Part shown: positions 56,301-64,000 of the stretch, piece by piece
Layout of the letters: each line of letters begins with the position of its first letter
How positions within the stretch are numbered: the first letter of the stretch is position 1
Source: Nocardioides baekrokdamisoli
GTDB lineage: Bacteria > Actinomycetota > Actinomycetes > Propionibacteriales > Nocardioidaceae
Direction of reading: 5' to 3'
Assembly: GCF_003945325.1 (NCBI RefSeq)
Contig: NZ_AP019307.1
Coordinates: 1,798,001 to 1,862,000 of the forward strand
Length of the DNA stretch: 64,000 bases
The notes under the pieces: model-generated
Seen by the model: only the letters and a program-made list of their open reading frames with translations
Told to the model about the DNA's origin: nothing
Database searches by the model: none
Position numbers and translations under genes: made by a program

Positions 56301-56862
56301 GCAGACGGCTCCGGCGAACGGCAGTTACCAACCGGCAAAGGGGCTGTATCTGAGTTGGCAGCAAGTGCCGCTGGCCGCCTCGTACAGCGTCACGCTCCGT
56401 GACGCCCGGAGCCAGAACGTCCTGGCGCAATGGTCAACGGCTGCCACTTCGTACGCGCCGGACCAGGTGGCCGACGGCGGGTACCAGTGGCGCGTCACAG
56501 CGTTGGACCCGAATGGGAACCCGCTCGCGTACGGCAGCTGGCTCTCCTTCGCCGTGGACAGTCAGCCCCCGACGGTGGCTGCGTACTCGCCGCACACGAC
56601 GGCGTTGCCGAAATCACCGGTGAAGGTGAATTTCAGTGAGCGCGTGCTCGGGGTGTCAGCCGCGACGGTTCTCCTGACGATGCGCGGCAGTACGAGACCG
56701 CTTCCCGCCCGCCTCCAGCTGGACAGCTCAGGTCGCTTCCTCACCGTTGCCCCGAGTGCGGCGTTGGTGAAGGGCCGCATCTACACCGTGCGTCTGACGT
56801 CCGCGATCCATGACTTGGCAGGCAACCGCTTCGCCGGGCTCGCGTGGTCGTTCCGAGTCTGA
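53359..56862 (+). CDS. Secreted multi-domain FN3-like protein
   Basis: 1167 residues. GGGAGG lies 5 bp before the ATG. An N-terminal Sec signal (about residues 1-33, ending VPAAANA) precedes about nine fibronectin-type-III-like repeats, each with a YxWRVRAxD-type motif such as GTWYWRVRAVRGQG and GQYYWRVRAIDAGQ. The last 95 residues (PPTVAAYSPHTTALPKSPVK, AGNRFAGLAWSFRV) are a bacterial Ig-like domain. Probably a cell-surface or secreted adhesin or polysaccharide-binding protein. No wall-anchor motif is seen. Confidence 0.88.
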   Translation: MSLRVRERIAVLALSTVVMGASAVLIVPAAANASVATPTMLAPIGAAPSSAPTFSWARVAGAVNYQIVVQNSSGQQVVNQTTANSRYAPTSLLADGSYTWEVRANGSAGSGSWASATMTVSPTAPPTLISPVGGQTLAQPTQPVLLKWSSVGGAVDYQIQVDSSGTTWTSPTNYEAKGNQYFVDTPAAPGTWYWRVRAVRGQGLYTSWSDPASYMVGTLADPTAGADVSGSPVMQDVRIDWQPVPGAMTYQVQVGRDTDFNNLVDDRVVDGTAYSPSTTYDNGQYYWRVRAIDAGQNRMPWTTAAPFTFQRNWPDRPTLEYPADRLSPAVSKPMFYQWTPVRHATRYQVDASTDVNFSPATVRTCVTSSTTLSPFESAPVDDGGCGPAAFGQGVAIYWRVRAIDDPRGVLGIYSTIRKYVYDSGAVVQTAPANGATVDVPTLQWNPVRDVEAYEVIVSDKNGGRVADVTTRSTSWTPEGQWPSASSPYSWTVQSVDARGSKSPLSVSGAPTFTLSGNLPTSTQPPLTPLTGVAGDPPTLQFPNLTWSPMPGAAYYRIKIGAAGSQFWDAANISHITAANYYYPAATDTDTHYLAAGDYVWQVTAYNGSNVPLGTSPGNGAFTIAPLAAATGQRISLAGTDSTAGATCDAALSNSDPAHQVCNGVPATPVLSWSPVPQASGYLVYLANDQALTNAVINPYAITTNTMFRPPSDLADNTAGSSYYWYIRPCKSMAPLLGCTADPASSSAEATNAFRKVSPAVSPTSPGVLVGGSAPVPSVVSPPTFSWTDYWDTNQGITYANGVEHSPQAARSYHLQISQSPTFTNLVDDQGELDQPFYSPWGRTLPQGLLYWRVQALDSASNRLIWSPTWTFSNDQPAIDLANATTAPAAGSTATGTPTFQWAPANGASSYQIEVYRSGDLTHSDANRLIQATVRVSAYVPQNYLPASSSAYVWRVRWFDADGQPRPWSHDSLFTVSPGGVTQTAPANGSYQPAKGLYLSWQQVPLAASYSVTLRDARSQNVLAQWSTAATSYAPDQVADGGYQWRVTALDPNGNPLAYGSWLSFAVDSQPPTVAAYSPHTTALPKSPVKVNFSERVLGVSAATVLLTMRGSTRPLPARLQLDSSGRFLTVAPSAALVKGRIYTVRLTSAIHDLAGNRFAGLAWSFRV

Positions 56863-56888
56863 CCACCGACCCTCCCGAATGCGTACCC

Positions 56889-56912
56889 CACATCCGTAGG
56901 ACTACGGATGTG
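56889..56912 (+). terminator. Hairpin after the FN3 gene
   Basis: CACATCCGTAG pairs perfectly with CTACGGATGTG, 11 bp, two-base loop. No T-tract. It probably ends the FN3 transcript. Confidence 0.6.
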
Positions 56913-57177
56913 GCACGAGGCACGGATCCCGCACCATGAGCGCGGGTCGGCCTCGCTCCCTCAGTTCGGTGCTGGCCCGTTCCTGATCACGGTTGTGATC
57001 TCGGGACGGCTGGGAGGTTGTCATTGGGGGCCCTCCCGGCCGCCTTCCGAGTGGTCAGGAATGACGACCCGGGGTATCGGATTCTTTCGCATTGCGATGG
57101 CTGTCCGCCGGCCACCGTCAGGGCCCCGACGCATCACGGACAGAAGCGTCGGGGCTCTCCGGGGGCGCTCCGGGATC
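56913..57177. other. Gap before the LuxR regulator
   Basis: The regulator frame is open here but codon use is poor and a second hairpin lies inside (57123-57155, GCCCCGACGC with GCGTCGGGGC). It is taken as the promoter and leader region. ATGs at 56908 and 57061 are in frame but unlikely starts. Confidence 0.45.
57123..57155 (+). terminator. Second hairpin upstream of LuxR gene
   Basis: GCCCCGACGC pairs with GCGTCGGGGC, 10 bp, followed by TCTCC. Could terminate or attenuate leader transcription. Confidence 0.5.
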
Positions 57178-59448
57178 ATGCGAGCTCAAGTGCTTGCCAG
57201 GCGTCTACTGAAGGCAGTACGAAAGAGCGTGGCGCGAACCTTTTTCCTGACGTCCTTCGTTGGTCGGGCCGACGAGACACGGGATCTCAGAGCCCTACTG
57301 GGCCAGCATCGGCTCGTGACGCTGGTAGGTCCCGGAGGCGTGGGCAAGACCCGGCTCGGTTACGAGGTCTTCGACCTGGTGGGTGCCGCTCTCGACGAGG
57401 CGGCATGGGCCGTTGAGTTGGCTGACCTCACCGATCCGGCGCTGATCGGTCACGAGGTCGCGGCCGCTGTCGGCGCACCGGTGTTGACCGAGGAGTTCGA
57501 CCCGTCGGTGCTGGCGGATCGGATCGGCAGTCACTCCGCACTGCTCTACCTCGACAACTGCGAACACCTCATCGACGAGTGCGCCGAGTTGATCAGCGTG
57601 ATGTTGGCCAGGTGTCCGGGACTCCGCGTACTCGTCTCGAGCCGTCAGACGCTCGGGATCGTGGGCGAGTACGTCTTCGCGGTGCCGCCGTTGGGTCAGA
57701 CCGACTCCGTCGCACTCTTCGTCGCCCGGGCCCGTGAGGTCGTTCCGAACTGGGAGCCGAGTGCACGCGAGGCGAGCACGGTTGCCTCCCTGTGTACGCG
57801 GCTCGACGGGATCGCGCTCGGCATCGAGTTGGCTGCGTCCCTGACGCGGAGCCTCCCGCCCGAGGTCATCGATGCCCAACTGAGCGGGCGCTTGAGTTCG
57901 GCGCTGCCGGACTCGCGGTCGTCCGCGGCTCGGCACGTGTCGCTGGACGCCTGCTTCGAGTGGAGCTACGACCTGTGTACGCCCGAGGAACGGCTGTTGT
58001 GGGCCCGTGCCTCCGTCTTCGCCGGTAGTTTCGCCCTCTCGTCGGCTCAGGACGTCTGCGGCGTCGACGGCCTCACGCCTGAGTCGGTCACGCTCGCCGC
58101 CGGTGGACTCGTCCAGAAGTCGCTCCTCGAGCGCGACTACACGGATCCGCAGGGGCGCTATCGGATGCTGGAAGTGGTCCGCCAGTTCGGCACCGCCCAG
58201 CTCGGCGACGCCGAGGCGACCCGGGCCTGGCACGTTCGACACCGCGACCACTACCTCGGCCTTGCCGAGGAGTTCGATGCGACGTGGCTCGGGCCCGGCC
58301 AGTTGGCGTGGATGGATCGCTTCCGAGCCGACGTGGCGAACCTGCGCCTGGCCTTCGAGTTCAGTTCTGCCAGTGCCGATGAGGCGGTGGCGGCTCTGCG
58401 GATGTGCGCCGTACTCGAACACTTCTTTGCCTCCACCGGCGGCGGCAGCGAGGCACTGCACTGGCTGCGACTGTCGATCAAACAAGGCGGCGGTACGGAG
58501 CGCGAGCGGGCTGCGGCTCTCCGCGTCGGATGCTTCATCGCGTGCCTGCTCCAGGAACTGGGCGTCGCGGCTGAGTTCCACGAGGAGTTGGTGCCGCTGG
58601 TCGCCGCCACCGACGACCCGTACGTGCATGCTCACGCCTTGTACGCCGAGGCCGTACTGCGGACCTGGCAGAACGACGCCGAGACCGGTGCCCAGGTGGC
58701 CGCGAAGGCGATCACGGTGTTTGCCGAGCTCGGAGACCTGAATCGCGGGACCAACATGCATTTCCTCCGGGGAATGATGCTGGGCTGGGCAGACCGACCG
58801 GTGGAAGCCGCCGAGGCCTATCAGCGGTGCCTCGACGCCACGCAGCCGCTGGGCGAGCGCTGGCTGTCGAGCTACTCCCAGTGGGGGCTCGGCGTGGATC
58901 GCCTCTTGACTGGACATCTCGAAGAGGCGATCGATCTCGAACGACGCGCCCTGGCGACCAAGGTGGAGTTCGGCGACCAACTGGGTACGGGCCTCGCCAT
59001 CGAGGCGCTTGCGTGGGCAGCCGTCGAGCAGGATGCGGTGCCGTTGGCGGCCCTTCTGTCAGGGGCCGCTGATGCCATCTGGGAAACGCTCGGCGTGCCG
59101 GTGGCGGGGATGCCGTACCTCCTGCGTCGTCGCGAGCGGGCAGGCCAGGCGCTGGTGGAGAGCGATGTCCCTGATCTGAGCGAGTTGCGTGCCCTCGGTG
59201 CGACGTTGCCGCTCGCCCAGGTCGTGGAGATCGCGTGCGGTCGCGCGCCCGTCCCGGATGCCCGGCAGACGTACGACCTCACTCGTCGCGAGCGGGAGGT
59301 CGCCTCCCTGATCGCCGGCGGGGCGTCGAACCAGGCCGTCGCGGACACCTTGGTCATCTCTCGTCGGACCGCGGAGTCGCACGTCGAACGGATCATGCGC
59401 AAACTCGGCGTGCGCTCGCGCGGCGAGATCCGCGATCTGCTGCGGTAG
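57178..59448 (+). CDS. LuxR-family transcriptional regulator with ATPase domain
   Basis: 756 residues from ATG 57178; the exact start is uncertain. The N-terminal ATPase has LTSFVGRADETRDLRALLGQ, Walker A GPGGVGKTRL (about 51-60), Walker B ALLYLDNCEHLI and SSRQTLGIVGEYVFAVPPL, the COG3903 pattern. A TPR-like middle follows. The last 65 residues are a LuxR HTH: YDLTRREREVASLIAGGASN, VISRRTAESHVERIMRKLGV. Such regulators sense a ligand or protein through the middle part. It lies upstream of the ABC transporter and may control it. Confidence 0.9.
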   Translation: MRAQVLARRLLKAVRKSVARTFFLTSFVGRADETRDLRALLGQHRLVTLVGPGGVGKTRLGYEVFDLVGAALDEAAWAVELADLTDPALIGHEVAAAVGAPVLTEEFDPSVLADRIGSHSALLYLDNCEHLIDECAELISVMLARCPGLRVLVSSRQTLGIVGEYVFAVPPLGQTDSVALFVARAREVVPNWEPSAREASTVASLCTRLDGIALGIELAASLTRSLPPEVIDAQLSGRLSSALPDSRSSAARHVSLDACFEWSYDLCTPEERLLWARASVFAGSFALSSAQDVCGVDGLTPESVTLAAGGLVQKSLLERDYTDPQGRYRMLEVVRQFGTAQLGDAEATRAWHVRHRDHYLGLAEEFDATWLGPGQLAWMDRFRADVANLRLAFEFSSASADEAVAALRMCAVLEHFFASTGGGSEALHWLRLSIKQGGGTERERAAALRVGCFIACLLQELGVAAEFHEELVPLVAATDDPYVHAHALYAEAVLRTWQNDAETGAQVAAKAITVFAELGDLNRGTNMHFLRGMMLGWADRPVEAAEAYQRCLDATQPLGERWLSSYSQWGLGVDRLLTGHLEEAIDLERRALATKVEFGDQLGTGLAIEALAWAAVEQDAVPLAALLSGAADAIWETLGVPVAGMPYLLRRRERAGQALVESDVPDLSELRALGATLPLAQVVEIACGRAPVPDARQTYDLTRREREVASLIAGGASNQAVADTLVISRRTAESHVERIMRKLGVRSRGEIRDLLR

Positions 59449-59644
59449 CTCGGCCGTCGCCCGCAAGTGCGTGCGAAACAGTTCGAAAAGGATGCTTGTT
59501 GTTTGCGTGCTTGTATGCAAGTATGCGACTATCCGGACTGTGTGATCCAACTCACTCCGGGGTCGCAGTACACAACCGGACACCGGGCGCGGACGTTCAA
59601 CCACCGCAACCGATGACTAAAGCAAACGCACATATGGAGGACTC
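59449..59644 (+). promoter_or_regulatory. Promoter region of the sugar ABC operon
   Basis: 196 bp before the binding protein. It contains a palindrome CTTGTATGCAAG at 59510-59521 and a GCAAACGCAC segment near 59622, typical of sugar-operon operators. TGGAGG precedes the ATG. A specific regulator cannot be named. Confidence 0.45.
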
Positions 59645-60940
59645 ATGGCCTTGTTTGAAACGCGCAAGCGGCGCTCGATCGTCGCTGCGGGTGCGGCGGC
59701 CGCCGTTGCGCTCATCGGCCTGACTGCCTGTGGCAGTTCAGGCGGCAGTGGAAGCGCCACCGGCGTCACCCTGAATCTTTACAGCGACAACCCGCAGTGG
59801 GCCGATGGCTTCGCCAAGACCGGCGCTGCGATCAAGACCGTGACGGGCAACGACTGGAAGTCGATCGCGCTGCCGTCGACGGCCAACTACACCCAGGTCG
59901 TCCAGAACTCGCTCAGCACGAGCAAGCCCGGTGACATCATCAAGTGGTGGAGCGGCCTGCAGATCCAGAAGCTCGCCGCAACCGGCAAGCTGACGGACCT
60001 CACCGCGATCTGGGACGCCGACGTCAAGAAGGGCTGGCTGAACGACAGCCTCAAGCCGTACTACACCTACAACGGCAAGGTGTACGCGCTTCCGCTGACC
60101 AACGCCAACTGGGTCGTCTACTACAGCAAGTCCGCCTTCAAGAAGGCCGGCATCGCTGCCCCGCCGACCACGTACGCCGAGTTCGAGGCGGACGCCGCGA
60201 AGCTCAAGGCCTCGGGAACGACCCCGATCTGGACCGGCCAGGCCGACCAGTGGACCTCGTTCATCCCGTACATGCTGCTCGCCGGTTCGGCGTCGCCGGA
60301 CTACTACACCAAGCTGACCTCGAACCAGGCCTCCTTCGGTGACGCGACCGGCAAGCAGATCCTGCAGACCTGGCAGACCTGGATCAAGAACGGTTGGACG
60401 GCTTCGCCGGACACCAAGTTCACGGACGCTCCGGCCATGATGAAGTCGGGCAAGGTCGCCATGTTCCCGATCGGAACGTGGGACGGCTCGGGCATGAAGG
60501 CGGCTGGGATGACTCCCGACGTCGACTACGGAGCCTTCCTGCTGCCGCCGGCAGCCGGCCAGCAGCAGGCGCTCTTCAACGAGGGTGGTGCGCTCGCAGT
60601 ACCGACCGGTGCTCCGAACCACGCCGCTGCGATGAAGGTCATGGAGAGCTGGCTCGACCCGACCGTCCAGACCGTGTGGTCGGACTACCTCGGTGACAGC
60701 TCGCCGAACCCGATGGTTCCGGTCAAGGACCCGGTGATCGCTGGCCTCAACAAGCAGATCGCAGCCGCCAAGCCGGTGCTCCTCAACCGCTACTTCGAGG
60801 CGCTCCCGCCGAGCCTGGTGACGGACTCGACCACGATCCTCGACGGCTTCATGGTTGACCCGAGCAACATCGACAAGGTGATCAGCGACCTCGTCTCAGC
60901 GGAGACGAAGGACTGGACCGCTTGGAAGTCAGGAAACTGA
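59645..60940 (+). CDS. Carbohydrate ABC transporter substrate-binding lipoprotein
   Basis: 431 residues. A lipoprotein signal (VALIGLTACGSS, Cys29) is followed by a family 1 extracellular solute-binding protein: LNLYSDNPQWADGFAKTGAA, DIIKWWSGLQIQKLAATGKL, KVYALPLTNANWVVYYSKSA and FNEGGALAVPTGAPNHAAAM. The type binds mono- or oligosaccharides outside the membrane. First gene of a four-gene transporter operon. Exact sugar unknown. Confidence 0.93.
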   Translation: MALFETRKRRSIVAAGAAAAVALIGLTACGSSGGSGSATGVTLNLYSDNPQWADGFAKTGAAIKTVTGNDWKSIALPSTANYTQVVQNSLSTSKPGDIIKWWSGLQIQKLAATGKLTDLTAIWDADVKKGWLNDSLKPYYTYNGKVYALPLTNANWVVYYSKSAFKKAGIAAPPTTYAEFEADAAKLKASGTTPIWTGQADQWTSFIPYMLLAGSASPDYYTKLTSNQASFGDATGKQILQTWQTWIKNGWTASPDTKFTDAPAMMKSGKVAMFPIGTWDGSGMKAAGMTPDVDYGAFLLPPAAGQQQALFNEGGALAVPTGAPNHAAAMKVMESWLDPTVQTVWSDYLGDSSPNPMVPVKDPVIAGLNKQIAAAKPVLLNRYFEALPPSLVTDSTTILDGFMVDPSNIDKVISDLVSAETKDWTAWKSGN

Positions 60941-60944
60941 CACA

Positions 60945-61886
60945 GTGGCACAAACAACCATCGCTGCTGCCCCGGGTGACCCCCGGGGCAGCAGCGGGGC
61001 TGCCTTGAAGGTCCGTCACCCGAGGCGTCCCGCCGTCGAATTTGTGGGACCGGTCGTCTGCCTGACGCTGGCAGTCGTCCTGATCGTCGGCGTTCTGCTC
61101 GTCCCGTTCGGTTTCACCGGCTATCGCAGCTTCTTCTCGAACGGCCTGAACCCCGTCTACGTGGGATTCGCCAACTACAAGACCATTTTCCACGACCCGA
61201 TCCTGGTCAAGTCTCTGATCAACACCCTGATGTGGGTCGTGGGCTCGCTCGTCCTGCCCGTGGGGGTCGGCCTCGGCATCGCCGTGATGACCAACCAGTT
61301 GAAGTGGGGCAAGGCGGCTCGCCTTGCGATCGTTCTTCCCTACGCGCTGTCGGGCACCGCAGTCGCTGTCGTCGGTGGCTTCATGCTCCGCTCCGACGGT
61401 GCCATCAACCAGATGCTCGGCGCCTTCGGGCTCGGCGGACTGCAGCACCAATGGCTGCTGACGTGGCCCAGCAACACGATCTGCGCGATCCTGGTGAGCG
61501 TCTGGCAGGCGACCGGCGTCGCCGTCGTGCTCTACATGGTCGGCCTGCAAGGCATTCCGGCCGAGACCCTCGAAGCCGCCGCCCTCGACGGCGCTGCCGG
61601 CCTCAAGCGGTTCCGCTACATCATCATTCCGCAGTTGCGTCCCGTCACAGCGGTCGTCGTGGGGATCACGCTCGCCAACGCCCTGAGGGCCTTCGACGTG
61701 ACCTGGGTCCTGACCAACGGTGGGCCCGCTCGAACGTCGGAGACGCTCGCGCTCTCGATGTACAGCGAGACATTCCTCGCCGAACGGCCCGGCGTCGGCG
61801 CCGCGATCGCGATCCTGTTGACCGCCATCGTCCTGGCGAGTTCGTGGGCGTACCTGCGCAAGCAAACAGGAGATGCACATGAGTAG
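60945..61886 (+). CDS. Sugar ABC transporter permease (MalF-like)
   Basis: 313 residues from GTG 60945, 5 bp after the binding protein. About six hydrophobic helices, beginning VGPVVCLTLAVVLIVGVLLV, and the conserved EAA loop, EAAALDGAAGLKRFRYIIIP. It forms the membrane channel with the second permease. Last bases overlap the next gene. Confidence 0.92.
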   Translation: MAQTTIAAAPGDPRGSSGAALKVRHPRRPAVEFVGPVVCLTLAVVLIVGVLLVPFGFTGYRSFFSNGLNPVYVGFANYKTIFHDPILVKSLINTLMWVVGSLVLPVGVGLGIAVMTNQLKWGKAARLAIVLPYALSGTAVAVVGGFMLRSDGAINQMLGAFGLGGLQHQWLLTWPSNTICAILVSVWQATGVAVVLYMVGLQGIPAETLEAAALDGAAGLKRFRYIIIPQLRPVTAVVVGITLANALRAFDVTWVLTNGGPARTSETLALSMYSETFLAERPGVGAAIAILLTAIVLASSWAYLRKQTGDAHE

Positions 61887-62709
61887 GCCTCGACTCCGCC
61901 TCAGCAGCGTGGCGCTCAACCTGTCGGTCGCGGGCCTCGCCCTGATCTGGCTGGTTCCGGTCTACCTGATCATCGTCAACGCGATCAGCGACCAGTCCAA
62001 GTACACCGGAACCCCGCGGTGGTTCCCCGCCAAGTTCGGCTTCTTCGGGAACCTCAAGTCGGCCTGGCAGGCCGCGAACTTCGGCCAGACGGCCGTCAAC
62101 AGCCTGATCTACGCGACCTTCTGTGCCGCTGCGGCTGTCCTGATCGCCACCTTGGCGGCGTACGCGCTGGTGGCTCTCGACCTGCGCCGCCCGTCATTGT
62201 GGTTCTGGATCATCTACTCCGGCACCCTGCTGCCGCTCCAGGTATTCGCGCGTCCACTGTTCCTCGCCGAGGCCCAGGTGAACCTGTACGACACCAAGTG
62301 GGGCCTGTCGATCGTCTACATCGCGCTGTGCATCCCGTTCGCGATGTTCGTGGTGCGCAATGTGCTGGTGTCGGTCCCCAAGGAGATCCCCGAGGCTGCG
62401 CGCCTCGACGGAGCCAACTGGTTCCGGATGTTCCTGCACGTCCACCTGCCGCTGGCGCGTTCGGCGATGGCTGCCGCGTTCGTGTTCCAGTTCGTCTACA
62501 TCTGGAACGAGTTGTTCTTCGGCATCACGCTGTCGATCAGCCCCAACGTCCAGCCGGTGATGGCCTCGCTCGCCACGCTTGAAGGTCCGTACAGCACGAC
62601 GAGCCAGCCGGCGGTCCTCGCCGTCGCGATCGTCGTTGCCCTGCCCACGATCGCGCTGTTCCTCGGATTCCAGCGGTTCTTCGTTTCCAGTCTCAAGACC
62701 AATCTCTAG
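61879..62709 (+). CDS. Sugar ABC transporter permease (MalG-like)
   Basis: 276 residues. The ATG at 61879 is chosen because AGGAG lies 6 bp upstream; another ATG is 6 bp earlier. Six helices, starting VALNLSVAGLALIWLVPVYL, and an EAA loop, EIPEAARLDGANWFRMFLHV. Overlaps the previous gene by 8 bp. Confidence 0.92.
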   Translation: MSRPRLRLSSVALNLSVAGLALIWLVPVYLIIVNAISDQSKYTGTPRWFPAKFGFFGNLKSAWQAANFGQTAVNSLIYATFCAAAAVLIATLAAYALVALDLRRPSLWFWIIYSGTLLPLQVFARPLFLAEAQVNLYDTKWGLSIVYIALCIPFAMFVVRNVLVSVPKEIPEAARLDGANWFRMFLHVHLPLARSAMAAAFVFQFVYIWNELFFGITLSISPNVQPVMASLATLEGPYSTTSQPAVLAVAIVVALPTIALFLGFQRFFVSSLKTNL

Positions 62710-62719
62710 GAGGCCAGCG

Positions 62720-63820
<1,101 letters not shown>

Positions 63821-63894
63821 AACCTCTCTCCTCGACCACCTTCTCCGGCTCCAGCCGGGGACGGTCTGATCACCTCACCCTCAGGAAGGCCCGC

Positions 63895-64000
63895 ATGCGC
63901 GTCTCGCTCGGACACATTGACATCTACGACGATCGCGTTGCCACGTTCGCCAAGCAGCTCGGCCTGCGCAGCGTTCAGTTGCACACGCCGAACCTGCTCC
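63895..64000 (+). CDS. Mannonate dehydratase-like protein, N-terminal part (cut by window end)
   Basis: 35 codons are visible, MRVSLGHIDIYDDRVATFAK and QLGLRSVQLHTPNLL. The TFAKQLG...VQLxTPNL pattern is typical of UxuA-type TIM-barrel dehydratases for mannonate and of related isomerases. AGGAAGG lies 6 bp before the ATG. It lies 74 bp after the ATPase stop and is probably in the same operon, pointing to hexuronate use. Confidence 0.6.
   Translation, partial: MRVSLGHIDIYDDRVATFAKQLGLRSVQLHTPNLL

Noticed and set aside
56908-57177. N-terminal extension of the LuxR regulator
   Set aside because: The first ATG lies inside a hairpin and the region contains another hairpin; the ATPase domain starts only after 57178.

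Overview
The window is a piece of a high-GC actinobacterial chromosome. The tRNA genes, the GTG/TTG starts with stop-start overlaps, the codon bias and the regulator and ABC-transporter types suggest a Propionibacteriales/Nocardioides-like host; that placement is inference. Two mobile elements sit in tandem at the 3' end of a single tRNA-Arg(ACG) gene. The tRNA 3' end occurs three times: in the intact tRNA (2646-2719), at 45026-45065, and at 53066-53113.

Left flank (1-2645): the end of a short-chain dehydrogenase, an SMP-30/gluconolactonase-type protein, tRNA-Ser(TGA), two small hypothetical genes and tRNA-Ser(GCT). Right flank (53114-64000): a secreted multi-FN3 protein, a LuxR-type ATPase regulator, a complete carbohydrate ABC transporter (binding lipoprotein, two permeases, ATPase) and the start of a mannonate-dehydratase-like gene. 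Both flanks look like sugar or sugar-acid catabolism, now split by about 50 kb of mobile DNA.

Element 1 (2683-45065) is an apparently complete, contractile-tailed prophage of about 42 kb. From left to right it has: a leftward XRE repressor whose 3' end runs through attL; a divergent Cro-like gene; an early operon (HNH, sliding-clamp-like protein, two ParB-like proteins, replication-initiator-like protein); terminase, DUF935-type portal, ClpP-like protease with nested scaffold, and capsid; connector genes, tail sheath and tube, and a tail chaperone with a GGGAAAC -1 frameshift site; tape measure, NlpC/P60 hub protein, gp25, a glycosidase-like tail protein, gpJ, gpI and a fibre; a lysis region with a papain-like peptidase and a DUF1906 lysin; and a run of small accessory genes. 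It ends with two tyrosine recombinases. The leftward one next to attR is the likely integrase.

The most notable feature is the repressor-attachment arrangement. In the prophage the repressor is 114 codons long and takes its stop codon from the antisense strand of the tRNA anticodon loop. Joining the two prophage ends on paper (attP) keeps the reading frame open through the 40-bp core and adds a different 40-residue tail, giving 153 residues and a stop at 44904. The integrase follows in the same direction. This is the architecture of integration-dependent immunity known from mycobacteriophages BPs, Brujita and Charlie, here predicted in a contractile-tailed prophage.

Element 2 (45026-53113) is an 8-kb element without capsid or conjugation genes. 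It carries its own integrase, an excisionase-like HTH protein, a RepA-like ATPase, a degenerate J-domain-like protein, and a three-gene operon of a TIGR04255-family protein, an Xre/MbcA-type antitoxin and a RES-domain toxin. It looks like a satellite or non-conjugative integrative element. Each element carries a Rho-independent terminator just inside its left att core, so that tRNA-Arg transcription would still end properly after integration.
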